From an uncultured Xanthobacter sp. (GTDB taxonomy: Bacteria; Pseudomonadota; Alphaproteobacteria; Rhizobiales; Xanthobacteraceae): 36,963 bases of DNA. Under the pieces are notes generated by a model. It was not told where the DNA came from, did no database searches, and was given only the letters and a program-made list of their open reading frames with translations. Position 1 is the stretch's first letter. Every line of letters starts with the position of its first letter. The stretch is from positions 1 through 36,963 of the forward strand of contig CALMSN010000145.1 of NCBI GenBank assembly GCA_937872325.1. The letters are read 5' to 3'. The translations under genes and the position numbers were made by a program. Of this stretch, positions 1 through 8,839 are shown one piece after another.

Positions 1-2
1 AT

Positions 3-308
3 GCCGATTGCGGCGTGGTCATCGCCCGCAACCGCACCGAGGCCGAACGGCGCTTCTTTACCACGCTCCTGCGCGACGACATGGCGCTGGCCGGGCCGGC
101 GCAGCGTCGCGAGACCGCCGGCGCGGCGGCCACCCCGCGGAGCGCCGCCGTCCGCGACAGCGCCCCGCGAGATCCGGCCGCCGGCCCTTCCGACGACGAC
201 GACCTGCTGCCCGATCTGCCCCTGGTCCGGCCCGCCCCGCGCGAGGCCTTCCCCGGGGCGGCGCCGCAGCCGTCCGTCATCGGCTCTTTCCCGGGAGGCG
301 CGCCGTGA
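3..308 (+). CDS. C-terminal end of an unidentified small protein upstream of hisH (possibly DUF2628)
   Basis: The reading frame is open from base 3 to a TGA at 306-308 and lacks its start, so the gene begins outside the window. The visible 101 residues start [19 protein letters not shown] and continue into a Pro/Ala/Asp-rich tail with an acidic DDDD patch, typical of a disordered C-terminus. The TGA overlaps the GTG start of hisH (GTGA), so the two are almost certainly co-transcribed and translationally coupled. From general knowledge, alphaproteobacterial hisB-hisH intervals often hold a small DUF2628 membrane protein, and this is my best guess. No membrane segment lies in the visible part, so the assignment rests on position only. 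Confidence 0.55.
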   Translation, partial: ADCGVVIARNRTEAERRFFTTLLRDDMALAGPAQRRETAGAAATPRSAAVRDSAPRDPAAGPSDDDDLLPDLPLVRPAPREAFPGAAPQPSVIGSFPGGAP

Positions 309-952
309 GCGTCGCCATCATCGACTACGGCTCCGGCAACCTGCATTCCGCCGCCAAGGCCATGGAGCGGGCGGCCCAGAGCGCGGGCGGCGCCAACGTG
401 GTGGTCACCGCCGATCCGGAGGTGGTGCGCGCCGCCGACCGGGTGGTGCTGCCCGGGGTCGGCGCCTTCGCCGACTGCCGCCGCGGCCTCGACGCCGTGC
501 CCGGCATGGTGGAGGCCATGACCGAGGCGGTGAAGGGGAAGGGCCGGCCCTTCCTCGGCATCTGCGTCGGCCGGCAGCTGCCCGCCGAGGGGGGGCTGGA
601 GCATGGCGAGACCGCCGGCCCCGGCTGGATGGGCGGCGAGGTGGACCGCATCGCCCCCGCCGACCCGCACCTCAAGATCCCGCACATGGGCTGGAACGCC
701 CTCGCCCCGCTGCGCCCGCACCCGCTGCTTCAGGGCATCCGCACCGGCGAAGAGGGGCTCAACGCCTATTTCGTCCACTCCTATCACCTGAAGCCGGCCG
801 ATCCGGACGACCTCGTCGCCACCACCGATTACGGCGGCGCCGTCACCGCCGTCATCGCCCGCGGCAACGTGGCCGGCACCCAGTTCCACCCCGAGAAGAG
901 CCAGACCCTCGGCCTCGCTCTGCTCGCCAATTTCCTGAAATGGCATCCGTGA
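305..952 (+). CDS. hisH: Imidazole glycerol phosphate synthase glutaminase subunit HisH
   Basis: Glutaminase half of IGP synthase. It releases ammonia from glutamine and channels it to HisF, which makes imidazole glycerol phosphate and AICAR in histidine synthesis (cytoplasm). The GTG at 305 is chosen because the protein then begins [12 protein letters not shown], the usual HisH N-terminus, and overlaps the upstream stop. The protein has 215 residues, normal for the family. The class I glutamine amidotransferase triad is visible: Cys87 in GICVG, His195 and Glu197 in [15 protein letters not shown] (HisF-interface region) is intact. Odd point: the residue three after the nucleophile is Arg90 (GICVGRQLP), where the family normally has Met, His or another nonpolar residue. 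The stop overlaps the start region of hisA. Confidence 0.95.
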   Translation: MSVAIIDYGSGNLHSAAKAMERAAQSAGGANVVVTADPEVVRAADRVVLPGVGAFADCRRGLDAVPGMVEAMTEAVKGKGRPFLGICVGRQLPAEGGLEHGETAGPGWMGGEVDRIAPADPHLKIPHMGWNALAPLRPHPLLQGIRTGEEGLNAYFVHSYHLKPADPDDLVATTDYGGAVTAVIARGNVAGTQFHPEKSQTLGLALLANFLKWHP

Positions 953-1677
953 TCCTTTTTCCGGCCATCGACCTCAAGGACGGCCTCGCCGTGCGCCTCG
1001 AACAGGGCGACATGGCGCGTGCCACCGTGTTCAACCGCGATCCCGCCGCCCAGGCCGCGGAGTTCGAGACCCTGGGCTTCCGCTACCTCCACCTGGTGGA
1101 TCTCGACGGCGCCTTCGCCGGCGCGCCGGTGAACGCCGCGGCCGTGGAGCGGATCCTGGAGACGGTCTCGATCCCGGTGCAGCTCGGCGGCGGCATCCGC
1201 GACCTCGCCACCGTCGAGGGCTGGCTGAGCAAGGGCGTCACCCGGGTGATCCTCGGCACCGCGGCGGTGCGCGACCCGGACTTCGTGAAGGCGGCGGCCC
1301 GGGCCCATCCCGGCCGCGTCGCCGTCGGCCTCGACGCCCGCGACGGCCGGGTGGCGGTGGAGGGCTGGGCGGAGACCTCGGACCTCGCCGCCGAGGACAT
1401 CGCCCGCCGGTTCGAGGATGCCGGGGTCACCGCCATCATCTACACCGACATCGCCCGCGACGGGCTGATGAAGGGCCTCAACCTGGACGCCACCATCGCT
1501 TTGGCCGAGGCGGTGGCGCTGCCGGTGATCGCCTCGGGGGGCCTCGCCTCCCTCGACGACATCGAGGCGCTGCTGGAGCCGCGGGCGGAGAAGCTCGCCG
1601 GCGCCATCACCGGCCGCGCCCTCTATGACGGCCGGCTCGATGCCCGCGCCGCCTTGGCCCTGGTGGCGGGACGGTAG
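940..1677 (+). CDS. hisA: Phosphoribosylformimino-5-aminoimidazole carboxamide ribotide isomerase HisA
   Basis: Isomerises ProFAR to PRFAR (Amadori rearrangement), the step before HisHF. It is a 245-residue TIM barrel with FPAIDLKDG at the N-terminus (catalytic Asp11), LGGGIRD and GTAAV phosphate-binding loops in the first half, and VGLDARDG with the second catalytic Asp near 132. The second half repeats the phosphate-binding pattern ([18 protein letters not shown]). The start is ATG 940, inside the last codons of hisH. A GTG at 949, overlapping the hisH TGA, would remove three residues and is equally possible because neither has a strong Shine-Dalgarno. Six bases separate its stop from hisF. 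Confidence 0.95.
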   Translation: MASVILFPAIDLKDGLAVRLEQGDMARATVFNRDPAAQAAEFETLGFRYLHLVDLDGAFAGAPVNAAAVERILETVSIPVQLGGGIRDLATVEGWLSKGVTRVILGTAAVRDPDFVKAAARAHPGRVAVGLDARDGRVAVEGWAETSDLAAEDIARRFEDAGVTAIIYTDIARDGLMKGLNLDATIALAEAVALPVIASGGLASLDDIEALLEPRAEKLAGAITGRALYDGRLDARAALALVAGR

Positions 1678-1683
1678 GCCGCG

Positions 1684-2460
1684 ATGCTGAAAGTCCGCGT
1701 CATCCCCTGCCTCGACGTCAAGGACGGCCGCGTGGTGAAGGGCGTCAAGTTCGTCGACCTGCGCGACGCCGGCGACCCGGTGGAGGCGGCCCGCGCCTAT
1801 GACGCCGCCGGCGCCGACGAGCTGACCTTCCTCGACATCACCGCCAGCCACGAGAATCGCGGCACCATCCTCGACGTGGTGAGCCGCACCGCCGAGCAGT
1901 GCTTCATGCCGCTCACCGTGGGCGGGGGCGTGCGCACCGTCGACGACGTGCGCACCCTGCTTCATGCCGGGGCGGACAAGGTGGCCATCAACACCGCCGC
2001 CGTCACCCGCCGCGCCTTCGTCGGCGAGGCGGCGGCGAAGTTCGGCGAGCAGTGCATCGTGGTGGCCATCGACGCCAAGAAGGTGAGCGCCCCCGGCACC
2101 GCCGACCGCTGGGAGATCTTCACCCATGGCGGGCGCAACCCCACCGGCATCGACGCGATCCAGTATGCCCGCGAGGTCGTGGAGCTGGGCGCCGGCGAGA
2201 TCCTGCTCACCTCCATGGACCGCGACGGCACCGGGCTCGGCTTCGACTGCGCCCTCACCCGGGCGGTGGCCGACGCCGTCCATGTGCCGGTGATCGCCTC
2301 CGGCGGGGTGGGCACGCTGGAGCACCTGGTGGACGGCATCCGCGAGGGCGGCGCCTCGGCGGTGCTGGCCGCCTCCATCTTCCATTTCGGCACCTTCACC
2401 ATCGCCGAGGCCAAGGCCACCCTGGCCGCCGCCGGCCTGCCGGTGCGCCGCGATGCCTGA
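1684..2460 (+). CDS. hisF: Imidazole glycerol phosphate synthase cyclase subunit HisF
   Basis: Cyclase half of IGP synthase. It uses ammonia from HisH and PRFAR to give imidazole glycerol phosphate and AICAR, linking histidine and purine synthesis. The protein has 258 residues with the full (beta/alpha)8 pattern. [16 protein letters not shown] opens the protein, with catalytic Asp11. The second catalytic Asp is Asp130 in [16 protein letters not shown] and [12 protein letters not shown] are the two phosphate-binding loops, and [10 protein letters not shown] is the conserved beta7 segment. Downstream, 45 bases lead to hisE. The arrangement hisH-hisA-hisF-hisE supports a single transcript. Confidence 0.97.
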   Translation: MLKVRVIPCLDVKDGRVVKGVKFVDLRDAGDPVEAARAYDAAGADELTFLDITASHENRGTILDVVSRTAEQCFMPLTVGGGVRTVDDVRTLLHAGADKVAINTAAVTRRAFVGEAAAKFGEQCIVVAIDAKKVSAPGTADRWEIFTHGGRNPTGIDAIQYAREVVELGAGEILLTSMDRDGTGLGFDCALTRAVADAVHVPVIASGGVGTLEHLVDGIREGGASAVLAASIFHFGTFTIAEAKATLAAAGLPVRRDA

Positions 2461-2505
2461 GCCGACGCACCTTCGTCTTCCTCCCGCCGCCGTGAGGCGC
2501 CAGCC

Positions 2506-2832
2506 ATGAGCGTTTCCTTCACCCTTGCCGACCTCGAGGCCATCGTCGCCGCCCGCGCCGATGTCGCCGACGGCAGTTCCTACACCCGCTCGCTCATCGA
2601 CAAGGGGACGCCCAAGTGCGCCCAGAAGCTCGGCGAGGAGGCGGTGGAGACGGTGATCGCCGCCGTCAGCGGCTCCGACGAAGCGCTGATCGCGGAGAGC
2701 GCCGATCTCCTCTACCATCTGCTGGTCCTGCTCAAGGCACGGGCCATCCCCCTCGGCGCGGTTCACGCCGAGCTTGCCCGGCGCACCGGGCAATCAGGAC
2801 TGGCCGAGAAGGCCGCGCGTCAGGGCAAGTGA
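2506..2832 (+). CDS. hisE: Phosphoribosyl-ATP pyrophosphatase HisE
   Basis: Hydrolyses phosphoribosyl-ATP to phosphoribosyl-AMP and pyrophosphate, the second step of histidine synthesis. The protein has 108 residues, the usual size of stand-alone HisE. The MazG-like all-alpha metal-binding pattern is present as KLGEEAVET and [13 protein letters not shown], giving the EExxE...ExxD set of acidic ligands. HisI (the cyclohydrolase) is not fused and is not in the window, as in most alphaproteobacteria. The TGA stop (2830-2832) shares one base with a possible ATG for coaA at 2832, so the next gene is coupled or nearly so. Confidence 0.96.
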   Translation: MSVSFTLADLEAIVAARADVADGSSYTRSLIDKGTPKCAQKLGEEAVETVIAAVSGSDEALIAESADLLYHLLVLLKARAIPLGAVHAELARRTGQSGLAEKAARQGK

Positions 2833-2858
2833 TGGGACCGGGGGAGGCCGAGCGCGCC

Positions 2859-3830
2859 ATGGACCGCCGCATCGACACGGGCATCTCGCCCTATCGCGCC
2901 TTCACACGCGAGGCCTGGGCGGCGCTGCGCCGCGACACGCCCATGACCCTGCAGCGCAAGGAGATCACCCGGCTGGAGGGTCTCGGCGCCCAGCTCTCCA
3001 TGCGCGAGGTGGAGGAGATCTACCTGCCCATGTCGCGGCTGCTGTCGCTCTACGTGGAGGCGACGCAGACCCTGTTCCAGGCCATGAGCCGCTTCCTCGA
3101 CGCCCGCAACGGCGAGAACGGCCACGCCGACAAGATGCCGTACATCATCGGGGTGGCCGGCTCGGTGGCGGTGGGCAAGTCCACCACCGCCCGCGTGCTC
3201 CAGGCGCTGCTCGCCCGCTGGCCCCACACCCCGAAGGTGGACCTCATCACCACCGACGGCTTCCTGTTGCCCAACGCGGTGCTGGAGCGCGAGGGGCTGA
3301 TGGAGAAGAAGGGCTTCCCCGAGAGCTACGACGTGGCGCTGCTGCTGCGCTTCCTCACCGACATCAAGGCCGGCCGCCGGCCGGTGCGGGCGCCGCTCTA
3401 CTCGCACTTCTTCTACGACGTGATGCCGGACCAGACGGTGGAGGTGGACCGGCCGGACATCCTCATCGTCGAGGGCCTCAACGTGCTGCAGACCACCCGC
3501 CCGCCGAAGGACGGCAAGGCCATCCCCTTCGTCTCCGACTTCTTCGACTTCTCGATCTACATCGATGCCGACGAGGACGTGCTGGAGCGCTGGTATGTCG
3601 AGCGCTTCATGACCCTGCGGCACACCGCCTTCCTCGATCCGGACTCCTACTTCCACCGCTATTCCCAGCTCACCGAGGACGAGGCGCGCGAGCGGGCCCT
3701 GTCCATCTGGCGGCGAATCAACCTGCCGAACCTGATGGACAACATCCTGCCGACCCGGCAGCGGGCCGACCTCATCCTGCGCAAGGCGGGCGACCACGAG
3801 GTCGCCGAGGTCAGCCTGCGGCGCCTCTAG
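2859..3830 (+). CDS. coaA: Type I pantothenate kinase CoaA
   Basis: Phosphorylates pantothenate with ATP, the first and feedback-regulated step of coenzyme A synthesis. The protein has a P-loop [12 protein letters not shown] at residues 98-109, followed by the CoaA signatures [26 protein letters not shown] and VEGLNVLQ, and ends near the usual 320 residues (323 here). The start at ATG 2859 is preferred because GGGGAGG lies about 11 bases upstream. ATG 2832, overlapping the hisE stop, would add nine residues and remains possible. Attachment of coaA to the end of the his cluster is common in Hyphomicrobiales, and the spacing implies co-transcription. A GC-rich dyad lies just downstream. Confidence 0.95.
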   Translation: MDRRIDTGISPYRAFTREAWAALRRDTPMTLQRKEITRLEGLGAQLSMREVEEIYLPMSRLLSLYVEATQTLFQAMSRFLDARNGENGHADKMPYIIGVAGSVAVGKSTTARVLQALLARWPHTPKVDLITTDGFLLPNAVLEREGLMEKKGFPESYDVALLLRFLTDIKAGRRPVRAPLYSHFFYDVMPDQTVEVDRPDILIVEGLNVLQTTRPPKDGKAIPFVSDFFDFSIYIDADEDVLERWYVERFMTLRHTAFLDPDSYFHRYSQLTEDEARERALSIWRRINLPNLMDNILPTRQRADLILRKAGDHEVAEVSLRRL

Positions 3831-3833
3831 CTG

Positions 3834-3853
3834 CCCCAAGGGCGCCTTTGGGG
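3834..3853 (+). terminator. Weak hairpin after coaA
   Basis: CCCCAA at 3834-3839 pairs with TTGGGG at 3848-3853 around a GGGCGCCT centre, four bases after the coaA stop. No T-run follows, so it may be an RNA 3'-end stabiliser or a Rho-assisted end rather than a full intrinsic terminator. Confidence 0.35.
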
Positions 3854-3964
3854 TGCGACAGTGTGTCTTTGCGGCATCTGCCGGCAAAGAAAGTGCCCGC
3901 GCCGCCTTACCAAGGCACCGGGAGCCGCCGCGAGCGCCCTCTTGAGTTCATAATTGATCCACAC

Positions 3965-5056
3965 ATGTCGCGTGACACTGCGCAATCATCCGCGCGTCCG
4001 GGAAGCGGGCGCGCTTCAGCATGGAAAGCCGTCGCCGTGACTCGATCGATGGGATTGTTCGCTCTTCTGGCAACCGGCGTCCTCGGGCTTTCTTCCGCCT
4101 CGGCGCAGGGCCTGTGGCCCGCCGGCATCCAGAGCGCCGCGCCTGAGGTCAGGTCCCCGGCCCCGGCCGCGGGGGCCCCGCCCGGGCCCGCCGCCGCGCC
4201 CGGGCCCGTCGCCAGCTCGGGCGAGGCCCCCGCGGCCGCGCCCCCGGGGCCGGCAGCGCCGCAGGGGCCGACCGCCTATACCTCCATGATCGTGGACGGG
4301 CCCTACATCGCCCTCACCTTCGATGACGGCCCGAGCCCGGAGACCACGCCGAAGCTGCTGAAGATCCTCTCGGACCGCGGCGTCAAGGCGACCTTCTTCG
4401 TGGTCGGCAAGATGGCGGCGGCCTATCCGGACGTGCTCAAGCAGATCGCCGCCCAGGGCCATGAGATCGGCAACCATTCGTGGAGCCATCCCATCCTGCC
4501 GAAGATCAAGCTGCCCGATGCCGACCGCCAGATCGAGGACACCAACGCCGCGATCGAGAACGCCACCGGCACCAAGCCGAAGATCATGCGCCCGCCCTAC
4601 GGCGCCATGACCCCGGCCCTGCGCAAGCACATCGAGGAGAAGTACGGCCTCTCGCTGATCTACTGGTCGGTCGATCCGCTGGACTGGAAGTACAAGGACT
4701 CCAAGAAGGTCCACGACGTCATCGTGAGTCACACCCAGCCCGGCGGCATCGTGCTCGCGCACGACATCCACCCCACCACGGTGGCCGCCATGCCGAGCGT
4801 GATCGACGACCTCAAAGCCAAGGGCTTCAAGTTCGTCACCGTGTCGGAGCTGATCGCCATGCACCGGCCGGAGCTCGCCAAGGTGGCGGCGGTGGCCCCG
4901 GCCCCGGCGAAGAAGAAGCCCAAGCCGGTGCAGACCACCGGCAGCGCGCAGAAGCCGTCCGGCACCGTGGCCAGCACGCGTCCCGCCGCGACCCCGACGT
5001 CCACCGCGCCGCGCCCGTCCGGAACCGTCAGCCGGCCGACCTCCGGCCTGTTCTGA
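3965..5056 (+). CDS. Secreted polysaccharide deacetylase (NodB/CE4 family)
   Basis: Predicted metal-dependent deacetylase acting on N- or O-acetylated polysaccharide, most likely peptidoglycan or a surface glycan, outside the inner membrane. The five CE4 motifs are present in order: TFDDGP (118-123), HSWSH (His171 and His175 as metal ligands), RPPYG near 209, DPLDW, and LAHDIHP with the catalytic His. Before the domain come a hydrophobic segment (GLFALLATGVLGLSSASAQ, signal-peptide-like) and a Pro/Ala/Gly-rich linker. After it is a Lys/Pro/Ser/Thr-rich tail. The start is uncertain: ATG 3965 gives a long basic n-region, while GTG 4037 (GGAAAG about 9 bases upstream) or ATG 4049 would give a conventional signal peptide. 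It stands alone between coaA and a terminator. Substrate is not decidable from sequence. Confidence 0.9.
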   Translation: MSRDTAQSSARPGSGRASAWKAVAVTRSMGLFALLATGVLGLSSASAQGLWPAGIQSAAPEVRSPAPAAGAPPGPAAAPGPVASSGEAPAAAPPGPAAPQGPTAYTSMIVDGPYIALTFDDGPSPETTPKLLKILSDRGVKATFFVVGKMAAAYPDVLKQIAAQGHEIGNHSWSHPILPKIKLPDADRQIEDTNAAIENATGTKPKIMRPPYGAMTPALRKHIEEKYGLSLIYWSVDPLDWKYKDSKKVHDVIVSHTQPGGIVLAHDIHPTTVAAMPSVIDDLKAKGFKFVTVSELIAMHRPELAKVAAVAPAPAKKKPKPVQTTGSAQKPSGTVASTRPAATPTSTAPRPSGTVSRPTSGLF

Positions 5057-5099
5057 TCGCCGGCGCAGCAGCAGCGCGGCAGCCCGCGAAACCCGATGA

Positions 5100-5124
5100 C
5101 GCCGCCCTCTCCGGGCGGCGTTTT
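5100..5124 (+). terminator. Intrinsic terminator of the deacetylase gene
   Basis: CGCCGCCC (5100-5107) and GGGCGGCG (5113-5120) form a perfect 8-bp GC stem around the loop TCTCC, followed at once by TTTT and then CGTTTG. It lies 44 bases after the deacetylase stop on the same strand. Confidence 0.88.
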
Positions 5125-5260
5125 CGTTTGCGCGGATGATTGGGAGGCCCGAGAGCCGGGGGCGAGGCGGGCCGTTCCGCCCCGGGCGGCTCAAGCGACG
5201 TGGGCCGGTTCGCGTGGAGCATTGAGCCCGAGGATGGCGGAGGGGCTCTCCCTGCCTGGC

Positions 5261-5325
5261 GCCGACCGCAATCGATGCCGGCACTATCGGCGAGGCTCGG
5301 CACCGTCGCAGGGGGCCGAAAGACC
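5261..5325 (+). repeat. Diverged copy of the 27.4-kb intergenic repeat
   Basis: This 65-base block begins GCCGACCGCAATCGATGCCG and aligns without gaps to 27429-27493, with about 54 identities by hand count. It aligns similarly to 27676-27740. It is the only part of the ~250-base unit that I can recognise here. Confidence 0.65.
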
Positions 5326-5385
5326 CGGCGAGCCGACCCGATGGGATCTTGCTGGAGCGCTTCTCGACCGGATGGCACATCCAGT

Positions 5386-5416
5386 CGGACAAGAAGTGTT
5401 ATATAATCAAAGCTTT
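5386..5416 (+). repeat. Dispersed 31-base AT-rich repeat, copy 1
   Basis: The block from CGGACAAGAA to GCTTT contains TATAATCAA and matches 33630-33660 at 23 of 31 positions without gaps. The preceding 18 bases from AGCGCTTCTC also match the equivalent flank of copy 2 at 14 of 18 positions, but here 16 extra bases separate the two blocks. Confidence 0.55.
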
Positions 5417-5913
5417 GAATCGCCTGAGCGATTCCATGACGCACTGAAACGATCCGGCTTCTTGGGATCATCATTCCCAGCGTTGTCCGCCAGCCCGATG
5501 CGCCGCCCACGGTCTGAAGCAGGCTTCCAGGACCGATCCGGGCCGGCAAGGTCCCCAGCGGCGAAGCAACCCGAAGTGCGGAGTCGGCTCCCGCTGCCTC
5601 GCGCCCCAGGCGATGTGCCTCAGATCGACATTCTCGCCTTCGCTGACGCCCGAGCGCCGCCTGGGCCTTCACAACCCATCGGCATCTTGCATGACGCGGT
5701 CCGCGGGCCTAACGCGCGATCTCCGGCCCGGCCTTGACGGCGTCGTCTCGCCGGCCCGCTGCCCGGTCGAAGCGGGAGCTCAGCTCTCAGCAGCCCGCCG
5801 CCCCGGCGGTCCCGCTTGCAACGAGGCCGGAAGCGCGGGCTATGCCTTGGGGGCGGCCAGCAGCCCGGCCCAAACGGCCCGGCACCTGCGCGTTCGCTCT
5901 CCTGCCGAGACGC

Positions 5914-5936
5914 AAAAAAGGGGGCGATCGCCCCTT
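5914..5936 (-). terminator. Intrinsic terminator of the lytic transglycosylase gene
   Basis: Read on the minus strand, the palindrome GGGGCGATCGCCCC (5921-5934) with one extra G/C pair is followed by six T residues (the A-run 5914-5919 on the plus strand). It lies about 90 bases beyond the stop of the minus-strand gene ending at 6022. Confidence 0.8.
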
Positions 5937-6021
5937 CGTCGCCACCCTGCCCGTCTCCGGCTTACCCGGGGACGGCGTGCTGCGCCGGCGCCCGCAGCCG
6001 CCGGTACTGATCCTGCCGCCG

Positions 6022-7416
6022 TCAGCGCCGCAGCTGCTGCAGCACCGTGAGGTCGGGATAGCCGTCCGGCAGCATGCCGGTCTTCACCTGGAAGTCCTGC
6101 ACCGCGAGGCGGGTCTTCTGGCCGAGAATGCCGTCGGCGTTGCCGATGTCGTAGCCGCGCTGGGCGAGCCGGCTCTGGATCTCCTGCCGCTCCGTCTTGG
6201 AGAGGCCGCGCTCCTCCTTGGGCCAGGCGTGGGAGAAGCCGCCGCCGCCGCGCAGCCGGTCCGCCAGATGGCCGATGGCCAGAGCGTAGGCATCGGCGGG
6301 GTTGTATTTCAGGATGGCGTCGAAATTGCCCATCATCAGGAAGGCCGGGCCGCCGGCGCCGGCCGGCAGCAGCAGGTAGGCCGGATCGGACGCGCGCGGG
6401 AAGGCCTTGCCGCCCGGCCGGCCGACGCCCAGCGCCTTCCACTGGCCCAGGGTCTGCTTGTTGGCGCGATTGACGTAGCGGTAGTCAAAGTTCTCCGGCA
6501 GCACCACCTCGTAGCCCCAGGGCCGGCCGAGGCTCCAGCCGTCGAGCTTCAGGTTGTTGGCGGTGGAGGCGATGATGTCGGGGATGGAATCCACCACGTC
6601 GCGCTTGCCGTCGCCGTCGAAGTCCACCGCGAAGCGCTGGAACGAGGTGGGCATGAACTGGGTGGGGCCGAAGGCGCCGGCCCACGAGCCGACGAGATGG
6701 TCCGCCCGCACGTCGCCCTTGTCGAGGATCTGCAGGGTGGCGATGAACTCGTCGCGGAAATAGTCCTGCCGCCGGCCGATGCAGGCCAGCGTCGCGGTGG
6801 AGGTGAGCACCGAGCGCGAGCCGATGCCCTTGGGATCGCCATAGGTGGATTCGATGCCCCAGATGGCCGCCACCGCGTAGCGATCGACGCCGTAGGCCTT
6901 CTCCACCCGGTCGAAGACGGGCTTGTAGCGCTCCAGGATCTCGCGGCCCTTCTTCACCCGGAAGTCGGTCACCAGCATCTGCACGTAGGCGCCGATGGGC
7001 TTGGAGAATTCCGGCTGGCTGTCGAGGAAGTCCATGATCTTCATGTCCGGCTCGAGCGCCGAGGTGTAGCGCTCGAAGGTCCGGCGGGAGACGCCCTTGG
7101 ACTGGGCCAGCGGCCACATGGCCGCGATGCAATTGCCGAAATTGGCCTGCGCCTGGGCGATGGCGGCGGGGGTCATCGCCGGATGCATCCCGCTTTGCGC
7201 CGGGGCCGGGATGCCGAACAGCGAGCCGGTGGTCTGCGCCTGCGCGGCGGCCGGTCCGCCGATGCCGAGCACCAGCGTGGCCAGCCCGGCCGCGCCGAGA
7301 AGGGCGCGGCCCACCGCCCGCCGGCCGGACGCCGCCTCGGACCCGTCTGCGCGGCCGCGCCGCAGGATCGCCCTGCCCAGCCCGGTTCCCTCGCGGCGAA
7401 AAATCCGAAAAGCCAT
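6022..7416 (-). CDS. MltB-family lytic murein transglycosylase with peptidoglycan-binding domain
   Basis: Cleaves the MurNAc-GlcNAc glycosidic bond of peptidoglycan with formation of 1,6-anhydroMurNAc, in the periplasm. The start at ATG 7416 gives 464 residues. A basic n-region leads to a hydrophobic signal segment (ALLGAAGLATLVLGIGG, near 38-54) and AAAQAQ. An SLT_2 domain spans about residues 85-375, with the catalytic Glu189 in AIWGIESTYGD and the family segments AGAFGPTQFMPTSF and DFDGDGKRD. A PG_binding_1 domain forms the last 70 residues (SRLAQRGYDIGNADGILG...). Length and order match the MltB_2 type common in alphaproteobacteria. The gene is monocistronic, transcribed away from galU, with its own terminator. 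Reading frames extending to 7563 have no support as real starts. Confidence 0.93.
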   Translation of the reverse strand: MAFRIFRREGTGLGRAILRRGRADGSEAASGRRAVGRALLGAAGLATLVLGIGGPAAAQAQTTGSLFGIPAPAQSGMHPAMTPAAIAQAQANFGNCIAAMWPLAQSKGVSRRTFERYTSALEPDMKIMDFLDSQPEFSKPIGAYVQMLVTDFRVKKGREILERYKPVFDRVEKAYGVDRYAVAAIWGIESTYGDPKGIGSRSVLTSTATLACIGRRQDYFRDEFIATLQILDKGDVRADHLVGSWAGAFGPTQFMPTSFQRFAVDFDGDGKRDVVDSIPDIIASTANNLKLDGWSLGRPWGYEVVLPENFDYRYVNRANKQTLGQWKALGVGRPGGKAFPRASDPAYLLLPAGAGGPAFLMMGNFDAILKYNPADAYALAIGHLADRLRGGGGFSHAWPKEERGLSKTERQEIQSRLAQRGYDIGNADGILGQKTRLAVQDFQVKTGMLPDGYPDLTVLQQLRR

Positions 7417-7736
7417 CGCGTCCACCCTCTCGCGTGTCCCGTGTGCCGGTCGGGCCTCGTGCCGCCGGGGCCTGCCGCCCGGCTTGGGAGACGGTGCGCG
7501 GACTGTTCCGCGATACCGCCACCGACACGGACCCTCCATCGTGTCGCATCTAATGGGGGGCAATTGGGGTTGCGTCGCGGTTAACGTAGGGCGAGATTTT
7601 GCCTCGCTTCGCGATGAAGCCTTTCCCGGCCCTTGCCGAATCCGTAACCGGTACCGTGGTCTAATGGCGCCGGCCGGGTCACTCGTGCTACCACCCGTTC
7701 GCCCACCTTCCCTTTTCCTGCCAGCAGGATTTTTTC

Positions 7737-8636
7737 ATGCGTCAGCCCATTCGCAAAGCCATTCTGCCGGTCGCCGGCCTCGGCACCCGCTTTCTGCCCG
7801 CCACCAAAGCGGTGCCGAAGGAAATGCTGACGGTGGTGGATCGCCCGGTGGTCCAGCATGTGGTGGACGAGGCGCGGGCCGCCGGCATCGAGCACATCGT
7901 GTTCGTCACCGGCCGTAACAAGGCGGTGATCGAGGACCATTTCGACCGCCAGTTCGAGCTGGAGCGCACCCTCGAATCGCGCGGCAAGACGAAGGAGCTG
8001 GAGCAGCTCGACCGCGATACTCCGAAGGCCGGCACCACCTCCTTCACCCGCCAGCAGCTGCCCCTCGGGCTCGGCCATGCGGTGTGGTGCGCCCGCGACA
8101 TCATCGGCAACGAGCCCTTCGCCCTGCTGCTGCCGGACATGCTGCACATGGCCAAGCCCGGCAACGGCGGCGGCAAGGGCTGCCTCGCCGGCATGGTGGA
8201 CGCCTATGCCGAGACCGGCGGCAACGTGATCGCCGTCTACGAGGTGCCGGACGACCAGACCCACCAGTACGGCATCGTCGGCACCGGCGAGGCGAGGGCG
8301 GCGGGCGTGCACGCCATCACCAAGATGGTGGAGAAGCCCAAGGCCGGCACCGCGCCGAGCAACCTCGCCATCTCCGGCCGCTACATCCTGCAGCCCACCA
8401 TCTTCGACCTGCTGGCCCGCCAGGAGCAGGGCGCCGGCGGCGAGATCCAGCTCACCGATTCGATGCTGAAGCTGATGGAGAGCGAGCCGTTCTTCGCCGC
8501 CACCTTCGACGGCGCCATCTATGATTGCGGCTCGAAGATCGGCTTCCTCATGGCCAACGTGGCCTATGCCCTGTCGCGGCCGGACATCTCCCCGGAATTC
8601 CGCGCCGAGCTGGCCTCCCTGCTCGCCGGCAACTGA
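7737..8636 (+). CDS. galU: UTP-glucose-1-phosphate uridylyltransferase GalU
   Basis: Makes UDP-glucose from UTP and glucose-1-phosphate for exopolysaccharide, lipopolysaccharide, glucan and trehalose synthesis. The 299-residue protein has the nucleotidyltransferase signature [19 protein letters not shown] at residues 14-32, the uridine-binding [11 protein letters not shown] region, LLPDMLH with the metal-binding Asp, YGIVG, VEKPK and GGEIQLTD motifs. It is complete and normal for the family. AGGA lies about 10 bases before the ATG. The gene stands alone: divergent from the transglycosylase across a 320-base region and followed by a GC hairpin at 8655-8676. Confidence 0.97.
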   Translation: MRQPIRKAILPVAGLGTRFLPATKAVPKEMLTVVDRPVVQHVVDEARAAGIEHIVFVTGRNKAVIEDHFDRQFELERTLESRGKTKELEQLDRDTPKAGTTSFTRQQLPLGLGHAVWCARDIIGNEPFALLLPDMLHMAKPGNGGGKGCLAGMVDAYAETGGNVIAVYEVPDDQTHQYGIVGTGEARAAGVHAITKMVEKPKAGTAPSNLAISGRYILQPTIFDLLARQEQGAGGEIQLTDSMLKLMESEPFFAATFDGAIYDCGSKIGFLMANVAYALSRPDISPEFRAELASLLAGN

Positions 8637-8654
8637 GGGCGCTGCGCGGCGGCG

Positions 8655-8676
8655 TCCGGGCCTTGCGAAGCCCGGA
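8655..8676 (+). terminator. Hairpin downstream of galU without T-run
   Basis: TCCGGGC (8655-8661) pairs perfectly with GCCCGGA (8670-8676) around an 8-base loop, 18 bases after the galU stop. No T-tract follows, so termination here would need Rho or other help. Confidence 0.4.
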
Positions 8677-8839
8677 TCGCCCGCCCGCCGGCGCCGACGC
8701 GCCCACGCCCCTAAGGGACCCGCGGGGCTCGACCGGCCTGGATGAAGGCGGGTCGACCCCCGCCCGGAGGAAAATCCGGCCGCCACCATTCCGCCGAACT
8801 GAGCGGGGAAGTGTGGGGCGCCAACGGTCGGACATTTTC

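Larger units (their letters stand above)
5125..5913 (+). other. Gene-poor gap of about 790 bases with repeat fragments
   Basis: Open frames exist here on both strands, but none has a plausible ribosome-binding site, recognisable motifs or the codon pattern of the neighbours, so I call no gene. The region holds a diverged copy of the repeat tandemised at 27298-27793 (5261-5325) and a dispersed 31-base element containing TATAAT (5386-5416). It also holds a possible folded element in which AAGCGGGA (5770-5777) pairs with TCCCGCTT (5810-5817), with a CCGCC/GGCGG hairpin (5795-5809) abutting the outer stem. It could be decayed sequence or contain a small RNA. Confidence 0.5.

Noticed and set aside
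829..2793. 654-codon frame antisense to hisA-hisF-hisE
   Set aside because: Same composition artefact. It spans several real genes and has no protein-like motifs.
5028..5672. 214-codon minus-strand frame in the 5-kb gap
   Set aside because: No ribosome-binding site or recognisable domain. It crosses the deacetylase terminator and two repeat fragments.
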